From positions 11,919,644 through 11,983,643 of the forward strand of contig JBBMOA010000012.1 of the NCBI GenBank assembly GCA_037954235.1: DNA of 64,000 nt, in the 5' to 3' direction. Both the position numbers and the translations under genes were made by a program. The notes under the pieces are model-generated. The model ran no database searches, had not been told where the DNA came from, and saw only the letters and a list, made by a program, of their open reading frames with translations. Shown one piece after another: positions 25,411 to 38,144 of the stretch. The DNA is from Aulostomus chinensis (lineage: Eukaryota > Chordata > Actinopteri > Syngnathiformes > Aulostomidae). Every line of letters starts with the position of its first letter. The first letter of the stretch is position 1.

Positions 25411-26239
25411 ATAAAATAAGGGGCACTTTTGGAGGAACAAAAGGGCTGTAAAAGACCCCCAGCGCCACATTCTCTTTCTTACTCTCCTCTCCATCTCGTT
25501 CTCTCTTCCCATCCTTCTCCCTTGCGCCCACTTTTCCCCTGCGTGCTGTTATTAATTTTCGGCCAGAGTTTTTGCATTCATGAGGTTGAGATTGAAATGG
25601 AAATGAGGGCTGGCTGAGGGAGCAAAGTGAGCAGCCTCAGCAGTGACCGCCGCCAAACGTGGGCCCCAGCGCGGGATGGCACACCGCCGCTCAGCCGGCA
25701 TGTGTCAAAGACAGAGGGGACTCAGCGGCCACCATCTAGCCTCTCATTCCCCCAGATTACCAGCCCCTGACATCAATCACCGAATCAGGGAAACAATGCA
25801 TAAAATGGCCCCAACAAGGGCGATGAAAAATCACTGACAGTGCACGAGTGGAGAGCGTAGAGGGGTAGAGCGAGAGAGGGAGGGACGGAAGAGACCCGGC
25901 ACCATTCCACTTCACCCAGCTAGACGATTAGTCACATTCACAAGGGAGAAGCAAAAGAAAGAGGCAGACAAGGAGAACACTGGAGCGAGGAAGGGCATCC
26001 AGCGATAATGAAAACCAAAAAGGGAGAAGCAGAAAATGATTAGAGGTTGCAAAGTAGGAAGACACACTAACAGTTCAAATTGCTTCAGTGCATTCATGTT
26101 GATAGTGGTGATATAGGAGGAACCAATAGGCAGGAATCAGTCTTTGAAAACATTTATGTTATCAGTTACTGGTAAACAATAAGCACTTTCCTTACGAATG
26201 CTGTATGACCCCCCCCCCCCCCCCCCCCGCTTGCCTGCA
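25411..26239. other. non-coding stretch with poly-C run
   Basis: A possible continuation of unique sequence around 25540-25800, a GA-rich patch at 25860-25900, and a C18 run at 26211-26228. No gene recognised. Confidence 0.5.
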
Positions 26240-26345
26240 GCAGCCTTTCGGATCAAATAATCTTTTAAAACTGCAAATATTCACTTCAATTAATTGAAAC
26301 ATTCTGGGAGCATTGCCAATGACTGCCTTTTTCAAGATGAATTCA
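26240..26345. promoter_or_regulatory. candidate conserved non-coding element with 14-bp palindrome
   Basis: Contains CGGATCAAATAATC and the perfect palindrome TTCAATTAATTGAA (26285-26298), made of overlapping TAATTA cores, then GGGAGCATTGCC. Short and immediately right of the C18 run. Confidence 0.3.
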
Positions 26346-26914
26346 CATTTTTATTTTGTTACCATCGTCCACCACCATGGCTAACGACGTGTAGCTGCGT
26401 CGTCCAGGTCCACAGGCAGCACAAGCCTGGGTGGGGGTGACCTGTCTTCAGATGATCCATAAAAGGACCCCCCCCCCCCCCAAAAAAAAACAGGACCCCC
26501 CTCCGATATATGAAAATCCGGATTGCTGAAAACTCTTGTCATTTCTGGGAAAGAAGTAACTTATTGTGGCTCTTTCTGCTTTATTGAGGTAGCGGGAAAA
26601 GATCGTCTCCATTTTAACACTTTATAAACCTGACATGGCAAATCTACATGGCTTTTTTGGTCTATTCATTCAGTGAATACAGAGACTCATTTGGAGTCTT
26701 TAACATCTAACCGGCCCACTATTCATCATCATGCTTGTACCGCATGGTCACGGTTAAGTCTGATTTTTTTTTTCTTCTTCACGATCTTGATATTTGCAAG
26801 TGTACAGTAGGTGATCGCGTTAGGAAGAGGAAGAGGACTGGACAGATGTGGCTGAGACACCAGCAGATTGGTGTGTTAGCAATGTGTCAGTGGCAAGTTA
26901 GTCACGCCCTAAGG
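26346..26914. other. non-coding stretch, no gene seen
   Basis: C14/A9 run at 26467-26489. Otherwise unique-looking. Confidence 0.5.
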
Positions 26915-27164
26915 CAGGGGTGGCCAAAGTAAGGCTGGGGACACCCTGGGGAGACACAGATGGGTGATCACAAGAGGATTTCTGAAAAATAAAAAATATA
27001 TTTTTATGTATTATTACAAAAAAAAGGCTTTGATTGCTTCTCAATATAAAGAAGTACTGCTATAGAAACAGCATTGAAGAATTGTGTCTACGCCTGCAGG
27101 GTTAGTGGGGGTCCTGAGTCTCCTTTATTCAGATGTTCTGAGCTTATACGTTTTTGGAACCCCT
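26915..27164. mobile_element. possible decayed hAT-type non-autonomous element
   Basis: The left end CAGGGGTGGCCAAAGTAAGG resembles the common hAT terminus CAGGGGTGTCCAAA. At the right, GTTTTTGGAACCCCT resembles the reverse complement of the same terminus. No clear 8-bp target duplication and no coding capacity seen, so both the family and the ends are tentative. Confidence 0.35.
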
Positions 27165-28380
27165 CCCCTCAGGCATTCCCTGCTTTATTATCTATTATAT
27201 TCCATAAGAACATTGTTCTTTAATGAAGAAGATTTGGAATCTTATCTGGTCAATTTATTGAAAAAAAAATAGTAATACTAAATCATTACAACCAAAATTA
27301 AATTATGGATTTAGAGACTTCAGCTACTCCCAAAGTGAATTACATCTTTAAAATCAGTTTTTAAAGAGATTACTGATGTGTTCTAGTGCTGCACACTTTT
27401 CTAACAGGGAGCATTTCAGGCATGGTTGATGAAAGTTACTAAAACTCATATTTTTACTTAAACGGACTGGAACTTTCAAGTTTCCTTCATTGCATTGTTT
27501 TGGCTCTTGGCTCAGCGTTCCTCTTTGGTTTAGTCTCCGCAGTCTCATCGGCATAATTTCCAGCCACAGTTCGATGTAATCAGCAAGAGAAGCTCTAAAA
27601 ATCCTTGCTACTCAACCCAGCACCAAGTGTCAGAGCCAGTTTTTAGCTGTAGTGATGGATTTAGCTGCGAGATGTGCCTCAGGAGTTGGTGGAGATAGAC
27701 TGTATGAAATGATGGACAGAGATTTCCCACCTGAAAAGTGAAGCCAATGCTAAAGTAATATAAATGTATCCCCCCCCCCCGTCACCATACAAAACATTGA
27801 TTTACAGAGACAGTGCCTAGTAAAATTCAAGTTTTCTTTATCCAGCCATATGCTTTATACACTACAAACACTTTGACTTCAGTTAAAAAACAAACCTACG
27901 ACATAATCTATGACAAGATCATGTGGTTTGGAGGACAATCTGTCACATGCAAAGACCAGAGTGAAAATCTCTTTTTTTCAAAGGCTGCATCACTGTCTTC
28001 GCCCTTTTATGACACCTCAGGTTCGACCCCAGTCTGGCCTGTGCTTGATGACATCACCACTTTTAGGGCCATTTTTGAGCCACTGGAATTCCTTCCTCCA
28101 GCAGTGCTAGGCTAGTTTATTATTATGAACATTATTAACTGTGGACTCTTTTTTTTTCGTCTTCTTTTCTTTCTCCCCCCTCGTAGTTCCTGCTTAGTGT
28201 CCTCCGCAGCAAAAAGCTAATGTGCTGAAAGGCTGGTTCTTGTCTCTCTGAGCTTATTGAAATCATGTGAATGCCATTTGCGCTTAATCCTTCTGGTTGT
28301 GCCATAAAGAGAAGAGAGTCGGCAGCTCCTGAAGAGAGATGAGAGGACCTCAGGGGATTGCTTTGCCTCGTCTGCTGAGA

Positions 28381-28382
<2 letters not shown>
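27165..28382. other. AT-rich non-coding stretch
   Basis: A-run near 27260, C10 run at 27771-27780. No gene recognised; the 100-codon frame at 27813-28115 has no recognisable motif. Confidence 0.5.

Positions 28383-28441
<59 letters not shown>
28383..28441. repeat. (GA)29 microsatellite
   Basis: Uninterrupted GA run; polypurine tract. Confidence 0.96.
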
Positions 28442-28446
<5 letters not shown>

Positions 28447-28569
28447 TCGACAACTGACAGCCTAACCAAAATATGTCTCATAATTTGATTAGGTTACAAT
28501 GACAATCTTTATTTATAGTCTGTCTCCGCGGAAGAAGGGAGGTGGCGGGGGGGTGGCTCTTTTTTCTTT

Positions 28570-28920
28570 TTTGTAGATTCATATTAACCATTTTCAGTGC
28601 TACAATCTAAATAAAAACAAGCGATGCTCATGTAGCTAGAGGCTAATTACAGACAACAGTGTGTCCATCTGACGCCTGGCCCCAACTGCTCCGCACACTC
28701 ATTTGCCTCATTAAGTTTGTGATCATTCATTTTATATAGCGAAAGAGTCGCCTCCTCCTCAAACCCAGCATATCAAGTCACTGGAACACCTTCCATATGC
28801 ATGAGAATTACATCAGAGACAGCTCTGTTGTTGAAGCTTTTGAAATAATAATGCGGCAAATGATAACGCCTCGGGATGCTACAACACCCCATTACAGCTC
28901 AGAGTAGTTCTTGTAAAGGA
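28570..28920. promoter_or_regulatory. candidate conserved non-coding element 10
   Basis: GATTCATATTAACCATTTTC, AGGCTAATTACAGAC, CCTCATTAAGTTTGTGATC, TTTATATAGCG, CCATATGCATGAGAATTAC, GAAATAATAATGCGGC, CCCATTACAGCTC. About 350 bp with no simple repeat; one of the best blocks. Confidence 0.43.
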
Positions 28921-29224
28921 GAAAATAGGCTGGAATGAATAGGAAACATGGCGGCACGTGAATAACAGTGGTATTTATATTCATCCGTTTACATCAAATT
29001 GTTGCTTCACTGCACAAAAAAAAAGAAGAAAAAAAAAAGCCTGAAAACAGCAGCGGGGTTTGAACTCGGGGTTAATGAAAAAGTCCCTGGCGTCAAGTTA
29101 CCTGCTCGTCTGCAGGCAAACCCCCGTCTGTCGAAACAAACATTTCATTTGTGCACCACATGTTTCTCAGACGAGACCCCAGTAAAAGTTGTTCAATAAA
29201 TTTTACCGTCTGTTTTACAGACCT

Positions 29225-29545
29225 CCCTTTCCCCCCCCATGTCATTTTTTTAATTGAAAGTAGATTCTAACTCGGCTATAAACATCATTCCACCCAATCA
29301 GAGCTGGTTTAGATCAAATGGTTATTTCAATGGGCCGCGTGCTTACAGATGCCTTCAACCTCGCCTTGTCTCCCAGGCTCTCGTACTGTTAAACACTCTG
29401 GCACTCTTTTAAGACTGGGAGATGGCTGTCACTGTATTTTGTCAGCAAAGCATAATATTTCTTCAGGAGTTCTGAACCTGGCACTCAGCAGGGTAGAAAT
29501 GAAAATAAGGCAGTACATAAACGGAGGGAGTCAGCCGTAAATCAC
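29225..29545. promoter_or_regulatory. candidate conserved non-coding element (moderate)
   Basis: TTTTTTAATTGAAAGTAG, CACCCAATCAGAGC, AAGCATAATATTTC, GAAATGAAAATAAGGC and CCGTAAATCACC. Repeat-free except for a short C-run at its left edge. Confidence 0.3.
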
Positions 29546-29689
29546 CTAACACGGCGAGGAGGCAGCAGGTAGACGCGCTGCTGGCTGTCACAGCACTCCC
29601 CTGGAAAGCAGATTGGACACCAGCCATCATGCTTTAATCAAACTGCACATAATAGACATGTCCCTGCTCTTTATGACACACACATGCAG

Positions 29690-29697
29690 TACAACAC

Positions 29698-29732
<35 letters not shown>

Positions 29733-29733
29733 C
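29690..29733. repeat. (CA)n microsatellite
   Basis: CA run with one ACAAAC interruption. Confidence 0.93.
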
Positions 29734-29877
29734 CAAAGAATCAAGCTTTCAGACTTTTCCAACTTGTGCTATTTAAATGTGGCTTATGTTTGTTTGTTTG
29801 GGTGTCAGAGGTTATTCTTTTGTGGTATCCTAAAAGCGATCTTTGAAGCTATAAAATCAGCGGTTCACACACTCCCA

Positions 29878-29942
<65 letters not shown>
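29878..29942. repeat. (CA)32 microsatellite
   Basis: Uninterrupted CA run. Confidence 0.96.
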
Positions 29943-29945
<3 letters not shown>

Positions 29946-30689
29946 TCAAAGGTCGGTTCTCTTTACTGTGATATGAAAAAACTGAGGTTTTTTTTTTTTT
30001 GTCTGACATGCTGCGTGTCAAACGATAATGTTATTGTTGGCAAGAGTCTTTTATAGCAGTATAATTTTATTCTGACTTTTTCCCTTTCTTTTTTTTTTTA
30101 ATTAAACAGTAGATGTCTCGCATGGCTGTGGGTTCGCAGCTAAGTGCGGTTTGAAAGCCTACACCAAACAGATGGGGAAGTATTCATATTCTTATTAGAC
30201 CAGAATTATGCATACCGCTGAGACAACGGAGAAGCTCATCATAAACTGTCCCAATGAGGTGAGACATTGTGGACCGTAAGAGACATTAAAGTCTACCGGA
30301 CTGGTCAGAATGTTGCTCTCAACAGGTTTCAAAAATTTAAAAAAAAACAACAACAACAAAAAAACTGTATCTGAGCACATATTTCCGATTTCCGTCCCCC
30401 CTTTCAGCTTTAGAGACGTCATAAAAATAATACATTTTAAAGCTCCACATTTCCCTTGCAAAATACATCAGTTTAGTCAAAAATAGGATTTCAGAGAGGG
30501 GGGGGGGCATCCTCAACACCTCCTGAGTTGTTAGACTGTGACTAATAATGCGCTCATTAGGTGGGTGGTTCAAGACAGTCAAACGATTGTTCCCCTAAAA
30601 AGCTTGACTGATTGTGTAAGAAGCTCTTCAGGAACGAGTATCCTCAGAGACCCTTCAGGTCAAATCATCAAATTTAAGCTGTGTAGTCG
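29943..30689. other. non-coding stretch, no gene seen
   Basis: T-runs near 29989-30000 and 30089-30100, G-run at 30500-30508. Nothing recognised. Confidence 0.5.
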
Positions 30690-30880
30690 TTAAATCTTCT
30701 GTCTTTTTAAGCGAAAACAAACCTCCACCTGCCAATAATCTGAGCTATTTGGTTGTAAAGAAATTAAACACCAGATTAGGCAAAGCTTATAAGAATAAAA
30801 GATCAAATCAAGTGAATCAATCATGCACTTCTGATGCATGCAGCTTGATAATGAAGTGCTATTGTAATGTTCTTTCACCT
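30690..30880. promoter_or_regulatory. candidate conserved non-coding element (weak)
   Basis: GCCAATAATCTGAGC, GAAATTAAACACCAGATTAG, TCAATCATGCAC, TGATGCATGCAGCTTGATAA and GCTATTGTAATG. Repeat-free. Confidence 0.3.
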
Positions 30881-31539
30881 GAGGAGTGACAATGGCTCGG
30901 CATGCCGTGCACCGCTCCCCCGAGGGGAGCCAGACAGATGCGAGGCGATCTGAGAGCAGACACCGGGGACGCCAATTGAGTTACAGCTTCATTACATAAA
31001 GCCAGTGAAGGTGGATTAAACTATATGAATGATAACCCAATATATTGGACATTAGCAGCGCGGATTGACATGTGACAGTGGAGGGGGGAAGGGGGGGGTA
31101 AAGAAAGGGAACAGATGGCTCGCCCCCTTTCTCTGAGTGTCTCTGCTGTAACATGGTATAGCTTGTCGAGGGGTGAGTTGTATTGATTGAATTCCTGCCC
31201 TCAGACAAGGGTCCTATAGCTACATGTGTCAGTCCTAATACTGCCTGTCGGAAACCCAACACAGGTTGTGCAGGAGGGGATGGGGGGGTGTGGGGTATTA
31301 TGATAGTCACACACTCAGTCCCATCTGTTACGTGAAAAAGTGCTTTCCTCTTGTCAGGACCTCATTAAGCAGTGATGGAAAATAACAACAAAACATCTCT
31401 TTGTACATTTATTTTGTATCTTTCATCAAATTACAACTGAGATTTGTAAAATTCAAAGCTGAAGATTAGGAGGTTATTTAAAAAAAAAAAAAAAAGGAAA
31501 AAGGAAAAGCCTTGGATGTGTTTGTGTTGTTTGTTATCC
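30881..31539. other. non-coding stretch, no gene seen
   Basis: G-rich runs at 31080-31098 and 31275-31290, A16 run at 31479-31495. No gene. Confidence 0.5.
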
Positions 31540-31720
31540 TGTCAGAAGGGTAATTGCCGCGGTTGCAATAGATTAAGTTCTTGCGAGAAAAACAGACGTA
31601 TTGAGTGGACGTAGTTATGCCGCTAACCACAGTTTAATCACACAGAGCCCAGAATGACCCACTCGCACAAACACACCGCTTAATTGCATACAGAAGGCGG
31701 CAGCAAAAAATATTTCTCTA
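31540..31720. promoter_or_regulatory. candidate conserved non-coding element (weak)
   Basis: GGGTAATTGCCGCGG, GCAATAGATTAAGTTC, CAGTTTAATCACAC and CGCTTAATTGCATAC in otherwise repeat-free sequence. Confidence 0.3.
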
Positions 31721-32859
31721 CTACAAACAGTTCATCATCTGGTGTAAAGTATAAAATGATGTTATATAATGATAACCATCAACAATGATCCAGTGCAACC
31801 AAAGACCCCTCTCATCAATTATCTGTTATTGGAGCCTCTGTATCCTGTGTATTGTGATATTCTTTTATGTTTGATGAATGTTGCACTCGGCGGGTGTTTT
31901 GGTCCCCAGGATATCTTTCTCCCACTGATGTACTTATTAATAATAAATTGAGCGAGGTATGTGTGAGTTCTGCCTCCCTCCTCTGTGATTATAGAGACAA
32001 AAGAGCATTTGAAGTATCCATCTTAATACAAAGACACTTTATTAGATAAAGCTAACTTGCCTAAGACAAATAGTGACGCCTTGGCACTGGAGTAACAGTA
32101 GGTTTTTTTCTCTCTATTTTTTTTCCCTGTCTTTCTCGAATTAATGTTCCTTTTTCTAAAAAAAAAAAAAAAAAAAAACCTTGAAGGGATCTATTTCTTC
32201 ACACATCTCTACAGTGTCAGGTGGGGCGAAACCAGAAGGTAGGATGTGGTCTGAGGTGGGCTAAATACGTTCCTAGCTGTGTAAACCACCAGAGGTTGTC
32301 TGCAGAGTCATATGTCATTTATTCATAAAACCGCATTTGCCACTAGGCGACCCTAATTCCCCACCCCCTGCCGTTCTAACACTAACAATACATAATCTTC
32401 ATGTGTCAAACATTCAAACCAAAATACAGAGAGTGTTATTTATGCCTTCATCGCACCTCTCGGATATGTGTTTTTTTTTCTGCTCCCCCCCCCCCATCAA
32501 AGAGCAGTCAGTCACCTCGGACCCTCAAGCTGCACTTTGTGAAAACATGCCGATTAAGTTTGTGCGCCGTGGTCACCCGGGAAGGTAGTAAATTTCCCTG
32601 GTAACAAAGTTAACATTGATTCAGATATGAGCACTTGTCCGCGTGTAACAACGATAACCTTTTAGTAGATTTGGAAAACATATTTGACACCCATTAAAAT
32701 AACGAATGATTTTTTTTTTCCCTCTTCTCCCCAGAAGGCTGTGAAGGTGTATTTGGACGAGGGGGCGGTGGAGGTGGAGGGGTAACCCGCTGTGACTTCA
32801 TGGCATCCTGAGTCATACAGCTCGCTCTGGCAGCCCAGTGATGAAAAATAAATAAATGA
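31721..32859. other. AT-rich non-coding stretch
   Basis: A-run at 32158-32178, C10 run at 32486-32495. The GGAGGTGGAGG-like patch near 32765 is simple sequence. No gene seen. Confidence 0.5.
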
Positions 32860-33200
32860 AATAAAAAAGACCAGAGCCCTTCATATCACAGATTAGAAAA
32901 ATGTTAATTTGACAGCTTTGGGAAGCAATAAACTGGACTGTCAGCTTGTGTATCATAAAGATCTGCTGCTCTGTTTCTCAGTAAAATACAATAATAATTC
33001 TTTGTCTCCTGTTTATTTAGGATGTTAGCAGCCTTGGGCTAGTCTTTACTGCTCGCATACAGGCCTGGTTTGAATAAATTAAAGAGGGGAACAAAAGCAC
33101 ATCTCAATAGCTACTGGACACACAAATTAAACTGGAGCTGCCGATCCCAGGTTGTATGACTCGAGCAATAACAGCCAGGAACAAGTGTTTAGTTTTAGTT
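32860..33200. promoter_or_regulatory. candidate conserved non-coding element 11
   Basis: ACAGATTAGAAAAATGTTAA, TTTGACAGCTTTGG, GCAATAAACTGG (HOX-like), ACAATAATAATTC, TTGAATAAATTAAAG and CACAAATTAAACTGG. Continuous repeat-free block of about 340 bp; among the best candidates. Confidence 0.43.
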
Positions 33201-34624
33201 TTATGCACAATTGACTGTTGGCTCACCATTTAAGCATTTGTATCAAATTGTGTCATACAGAGCACATTCATTCTTGGCAAAAAAAAAAAAAAAAAAGTTT
33301 TGTGAGGTCATGGTGACCTTTAACCTTTCATCTGTTTGAATTAAAGTTAACGGTGTGTGTGACACCTGCATCCCACACACAGGCCTGATTATTTACCTGT
33401 TCTGTTCCCTGATGTTTAAGTCATGGTCTTGGTTTAAATCAGGTTTGTTCTGTAGATTAAGGAGAAGAAATAAATCCTCAGCAAACACATAAACTCACAG
33501 TGAACCGAAAATGAAAACATAGTGGCTTTTGCGTTTTACTGTCACGTAACTTCATCCCAGCTCCTGTATTGTCCATGTGTCTGCACACACACCATCAGAG
33601 TGTATGTGTGTGTTGGGATAAACTCAACAACTTCTGTTTCCCTGTAGAACTGAGAAATTATGCCACACAAAAACATACAAATTGAGACTTGCGTTGTGTT
33701 TTCTGCCTGCATTTCTATCACGGCGTCTTTTAAAAAACATCATTCCTTCACATTTCAACTCCCTTAAAAAAATAAACATACAATTAATAAGAACAGCTGC
33801 TGTAATTCACACACTGGATTTAATTAATCGGGTTGTTTTGTTTTCCCCAGCGCAGTGCCTTCACGTGTTGTGTGTATCATATGATGGGGTGTCTCTACCA
33901 TGTGTGATGGCTGCTGCTGTGTTTAAATGTCTCTTGAACATTTTCCAAGCAAAGAAACTAAACTCAATGAAACTTCATCTTCTGTCTTTTCATGATACTT
34001 TGCTGTTCAAGCATTCAGTCAATAGTTCCCATCTTAAGTGCATACATAAGAGACTATGTGTGTCCAATCTTTTACAGTTGATTTAGCTAGGAATGTATTT
34101 TCATAATGTCACATTCAGGTTAGCTTCAACTTCAATGAGTTATGACAAGAAAAGCTCATAGTCTTGAATTTGTAAAAGTATCAAAGAACAAAAGAAAGAA
34201 CAAGTATGCCTCTCTCATTTTTTTCTCTCCCAAAAAAGCAGGAACACATGTCAGTTGGTTGTGTGTTCTTCCCAAGGTAAAATATTTTTCTTAGCAAAAG
34301 CACCAAAGTGACATCTCCATCAATGGAAGTAGTTTGTCCTCTGCAATTCAGAGAAAATATTATGAGAAGCTGAAGAAGCGGAGCTGAGGAGGGAGGGGGC
34401 TGCGATGAGTGACGGACAGCTTTGACACACCGGAGCACTTAGACAATTACTAACAGTTTCTGCCAGCCACCACATCTGACACAACACAAACATGGCGGGG
34501 ATAATTTTACATTACACTGGCGGGCACGGGTCACTTTAAAGGAACACAGGGAAGCCCGTTTCAGCTTGCATTTCAAGGCCAATCATCCAAATTGGCCCCA
34601 CAACACAATCGCCTGTCTGAGGCT

Positions 34625-34628
<4 letters not shown>
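33201..34628. other. non-coding stretch, no gene seen
   Basis: A-run at 33280-33296. A 134-codon plus-strand frame (33682-34086) is hydrophobic and basic but has no recognisable motif; its start is TTG in frame, not an ATG, and I treat it as chance in AT-rich DNA. Confidence 0.5.

Positions 34629-34677
<49 letters not shown>
34629..34677. repeat. (CT)24 microsatellite
   Basis: Uninterrupted CT run; followed by CATTCGCTCGCTCG. Confidence 0.95.
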
Positions 34678-34680
<3 letters not shown>

Positions 34681-35786
34681 CGCTCGCTCGACCATAAACT
34701 CCCATAACAGATGATAACCATGAAAGTGAGACATGGAGCAGTTCTTTGAAGTGCAGCTGTCAGTCAATATGTTTCCATGGTGGGAACTAAGAGAGTGAAA
34801 TGGTGTACAGGTGTGGGGCAGACCCACACCAGGTCAAACTGATACAGGGGAGGGGGGTTGCAGGGGTGCTGGCTGTTTTTGTGATAACAAAAGTAGATAT
34901 TAGAGAAGTAAAACCTTCCCCTGGTAGTTACAATTCAGCCCACAGCATTATCGTGTAGTTGCTAGTCTGTATCTGGATATATAAAATACTTCCTACCAGT
35001 ACTTATAAAGGTATTACTCTGTATTTCAGAGGAAAGCGGCACCTAATACTGCAAGTATCTATTGTATGTACTGTGTGATTCATGCAGCTGGGAAGCAGGA
35101 AAGTTCTCTATTGGAAATTCCCTATAAGGAATGTTCGCAACAAACATGGCGGACCCAGAAAATCTGCTCTACTTCTGCTATCAGAATGTTAAAAAGTGCT
35201 CAACATGGTCATTGCCCATGTAAACAAATGAAGCTCAGAACGTCAATATTCCAGTGGATTTCTGTCAGCTGCAGTACTGATGAACATTGTTTGGTTAGCC
35301 AGAAGGCGAACATGACATTAGCTACACAAAAATACAGTTAAATAATGAAGACACATTTATACAAGTCAATTATGAACTACTGCTTGACATCACAATCACC
35401 TGTGCTAATGAATATGACGTCGATTAACAATAAAGAGACAAATAATTAGGCTCAGGACAAGTACCCTTCTCATTATTCATCATAAATGCTGACATGTTAA
35501 ATGACACGGAAAGATCTTATTGATTGATGGATGAATGGAAGAGAAAGAAGTAGTTTGATAGATGGTTTGACTGATGGATTCACAATCTGTGTGTGAACTT
35601 CTGGAATGTTTTTGTTTGTTTTTAAATTATACTTGCAACTGTTTTTTTGTTTTTTGTTTTTTTTTGGGGGGGGGGGTTAAAATGTTTGGGTACCTGTAAG
35701 CTACATAGCTTCAGCCAGCACCTTTGCCATCAGACACAAATGTACATGTGATTGTCTGATTATGGATACTATTGATCAAAATTAAT
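34678..35786. other. non-coding stretch, possible old repeat
   Basis: Part around 35080-35345 (for example GGAAATTCCCTATAAGG, ACATGGCGGACCC) has the feel of a dispersed DNA-transposon remnant, but no ends are visible. A poly-T/G run is at 35643-35677. Confidence 0.4.
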
Positions 35787-35788
35787 TA

Positions 35789-35822
<34 letters not shown>

Positions 35823-35840
35823 AGCTGCTGCTACTACTAC
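35787..35840. repeat. (ACT)n(GCT)n compound trinucleotide repeat
   Basis: ACTACTACT changes to GCTGCTGCT, with one GCAGCT and a return to ACT. Confidence 0.92.
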
Positions 35841-36359
35841 ATCAAACCTGTATCTTGAAGCACTGGAAAACTTCCCACCTTCCTAGCGGGATATTTTGAG
35901 TTCAGCAGTGTGTTCTCCCACATCAGATGTTGGAAATTTCCCACTTCCTGGTTGCTCGCAGGGCAAGTATTTTCTGAGAACTGGGTTACTAAAGGGTCAC
36001 ACACTCTAGGGGTTTATTCTGCATTTATTCAACTCCGTAGCATGATTCAGTGTAAAAAAAAAAAAAAAAACAGGCAAATAATTTTTCCATCAACAGGTTC
36101 AGGCCTTTGCAGCTTAATTTTGTCTGTCTGCAATTTGGTGCTGACTGGAAAAAAACTAAACAAAGAGCTGAAAAATACACAAAAAAAAATGCTCCACGAA
36201 GCTGAAAGGGAGCTGTGGCGTTAGCTGTCAGTTCAATGCAACAACCACATATACAAGTAGTATCTGTATATAACTGAAGTATAGAACTCCCTCTCACAGT
36301 GGAAGTTTTTGGATCTACTAAAAGAGATGATTTTTTCACATCTCGTTATTTCACCACAT
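35841..36359. other. non-coding stretch, no gene seen
   Basis: A-run at 36053-36070. Nothing else recognised. Confidence 0.5.
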
Positions 36360-36600
36360 CCACCAGTGAATGAATGCAGCGTGTCATATAATCAGAGGCA
36401 TCAAAGCGTGTTTGTTTTCCACGGCTCACAGCCTCTAATTTAGTTTGAGCCTGCATCAAACATCCAATTGACAGACATTCTTGTCATTTTCATCAGCGGT
36501 AATTCACTGTGTCCACTTTCTGCTCAGAAATTATTTAATTTTCAGACAACAGCTTTGATCGCGGACAAGTTGATATTCAGTAGCCTTTGAATCAGTGTAA
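36360..36600. promoter_or_regulatory. candidate conserved non-coding element 12
   Basis: GTCATATAATCAGAGG, GCCTCTAATTTAG, CATCCAATTGACAGAC, GCGGTAATTCACTG, AAATTATTTAATTTTCAG, GCTTTGATCGCGG (TCF-like CTTTGATC). Repeat-free and site-dense. Confidence 0.4.
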
Positions 36601-37309
36601 ACAACAGATATAATATTGTTTCTTTGTGGAATCTTGGCGCACATGATGCAAACCTAGTGAAAACCATCTACCATATGACATAATTCTATTTAAGGTATTT
36701 GGATAAACAGGTTGAAAATGTAAGTCACCACATCAGGACATTGAAACTGCAGGGTTCAGCCATGATGCCTCAAACAAGCTGAACTCTCGCAACCGTAATC
36801 CTTTATTCGTTTGCTCCTTTCTATCTTTTCGTTCATTCATTTTCAACAATATTTTCAAAAACTTTCCAATCATAAGGGCTCTTAGTTTTCATCAGCAAAT
36901 CTTCATACAGAGTGAATGTAAAGCTTCAGAGATCGAAAAGTTTGTTTAGCTTTTTTTTTTTTTTTTTGGGCAATATTGTGAAAGAAGAATTATTGATGGA
37001 AATGGGCATGATGTCTCTCAAGGTCTTTGTATTACAGGCACTGTGACAGTGAGGACATGCTGGTGCAGGAAATAAGTTGTTATAAAGTGACTGGACTTCA
37101 TGAGAGACCGCCAACACGACACCGGTACACCACCCAGGGTTAAGTAATGTTCACATGCAAACATTTGGACTTGGACTCTTAAAACTCTCCTTGACTTACA
37201 CACACCTCACTCTCAGATGCGCTAAGGAACCGAAATTCACCACCAGTTGATTCATCATGATTCAGTACTCAGTGGTACTCTGCTAGTTCCCGTGTTAGAG
37301 TTCAGTGCC
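36601..37309. other. AT-rich non-coding stretch
   Basis: T17 run at 36951-36967. No gene. Confidence 0.5.
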
Positions 37310-37560
37310 TGACCTCAAGTTCAAGAAATCTTTATTATGCCCCATATTCTTGCGAAGCCAGCAGATGTACAATAAGTGCGACAATAAATGCAATGCAGAA
37401 ACAATCCCAGGTAAATAATGATTAGATCACACTGAATCCCCGAAGAGCCTGATGACAGCAGGGACATGTGAGTTCCTCTGTCCGCTGGTCCTACAGAACC
37501 TTCATAACCGGACCGTGAGCAGTGTTCAAGGTGGCTCTGATCCTCAGGCGCTCTTCTACA
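37310..37560. mobile_element. remnant of a dispersed repeat, class unknown
   Basis: Segments such as AAGAAATCTTTATTATGCCC, GAGCCTGATGACAGCAGGGA, GAGTTCCTCTGTCCGCTGG and GGACCGTGAGCAG resemble a repeat seen widely in fish genomes. I recognise the pattern but cannot name the family or define ends. Confidence 0.35.
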
Positions 37561-38084
37561 ACCTCCCGATTATCATTTTGTCCTGGTAACATTTTTTTTT
37601 ATGTCTGCAGTGTCTGGCCCTGCTAATTACACATTTACATGTATTACAGTTCTGCTCTTTCGAGGTGACAGTGGTTCCCGCAATGAGGTGACCCGCTTTC
37701 ACAATGCATGTCTGTGACCTGATTTCACCCACATGTAACATCAATGGCTCTAAATTTGGAACAGCTCATGTCACTTGTCAAATCTGACAATACTGTCACT
37801 TCTGTTCACGCCAGCGTGGCCGTACATCTGGGCTAATTGTTCCCCAGATGTGAACATCCACCGCCATCTAATCACTCTCCATTCTGATGTCTGTGTCGGA
37901 GTCCAGGTTAATCTGAACTGAGCATGGATTTCAAGAAAAATCAAAAACATCCTGATTGGCTGACATCCCTGGTTAGCGGTGTGATTTCAGAGTGACTACG
38001 CCATCTCCAATGGACCTGGACCTCCTACTGATGAGTGCTCAATGAAAATTTGTTTGAGAGACACTCCTTAGAGATTTTAGGTGT

Positions 38085-38087
<3 letters not shown>

Positions 38088-38142
<55 letters not shown>
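38088..38142. repeat. (CA)27 microsatellite
   Basis: Uninterrupted CA run after GTGTGCGCAC. Confidence 0.96.

Positions 38143-38144
<2 letters not shown>

Noticed and set aside
33682..34086. 134-codon plus-strand frame in the desert
   Set aside because: Starts at TTG, composition is what AT-rich DNA gives, no motif, no splice or promoter context.
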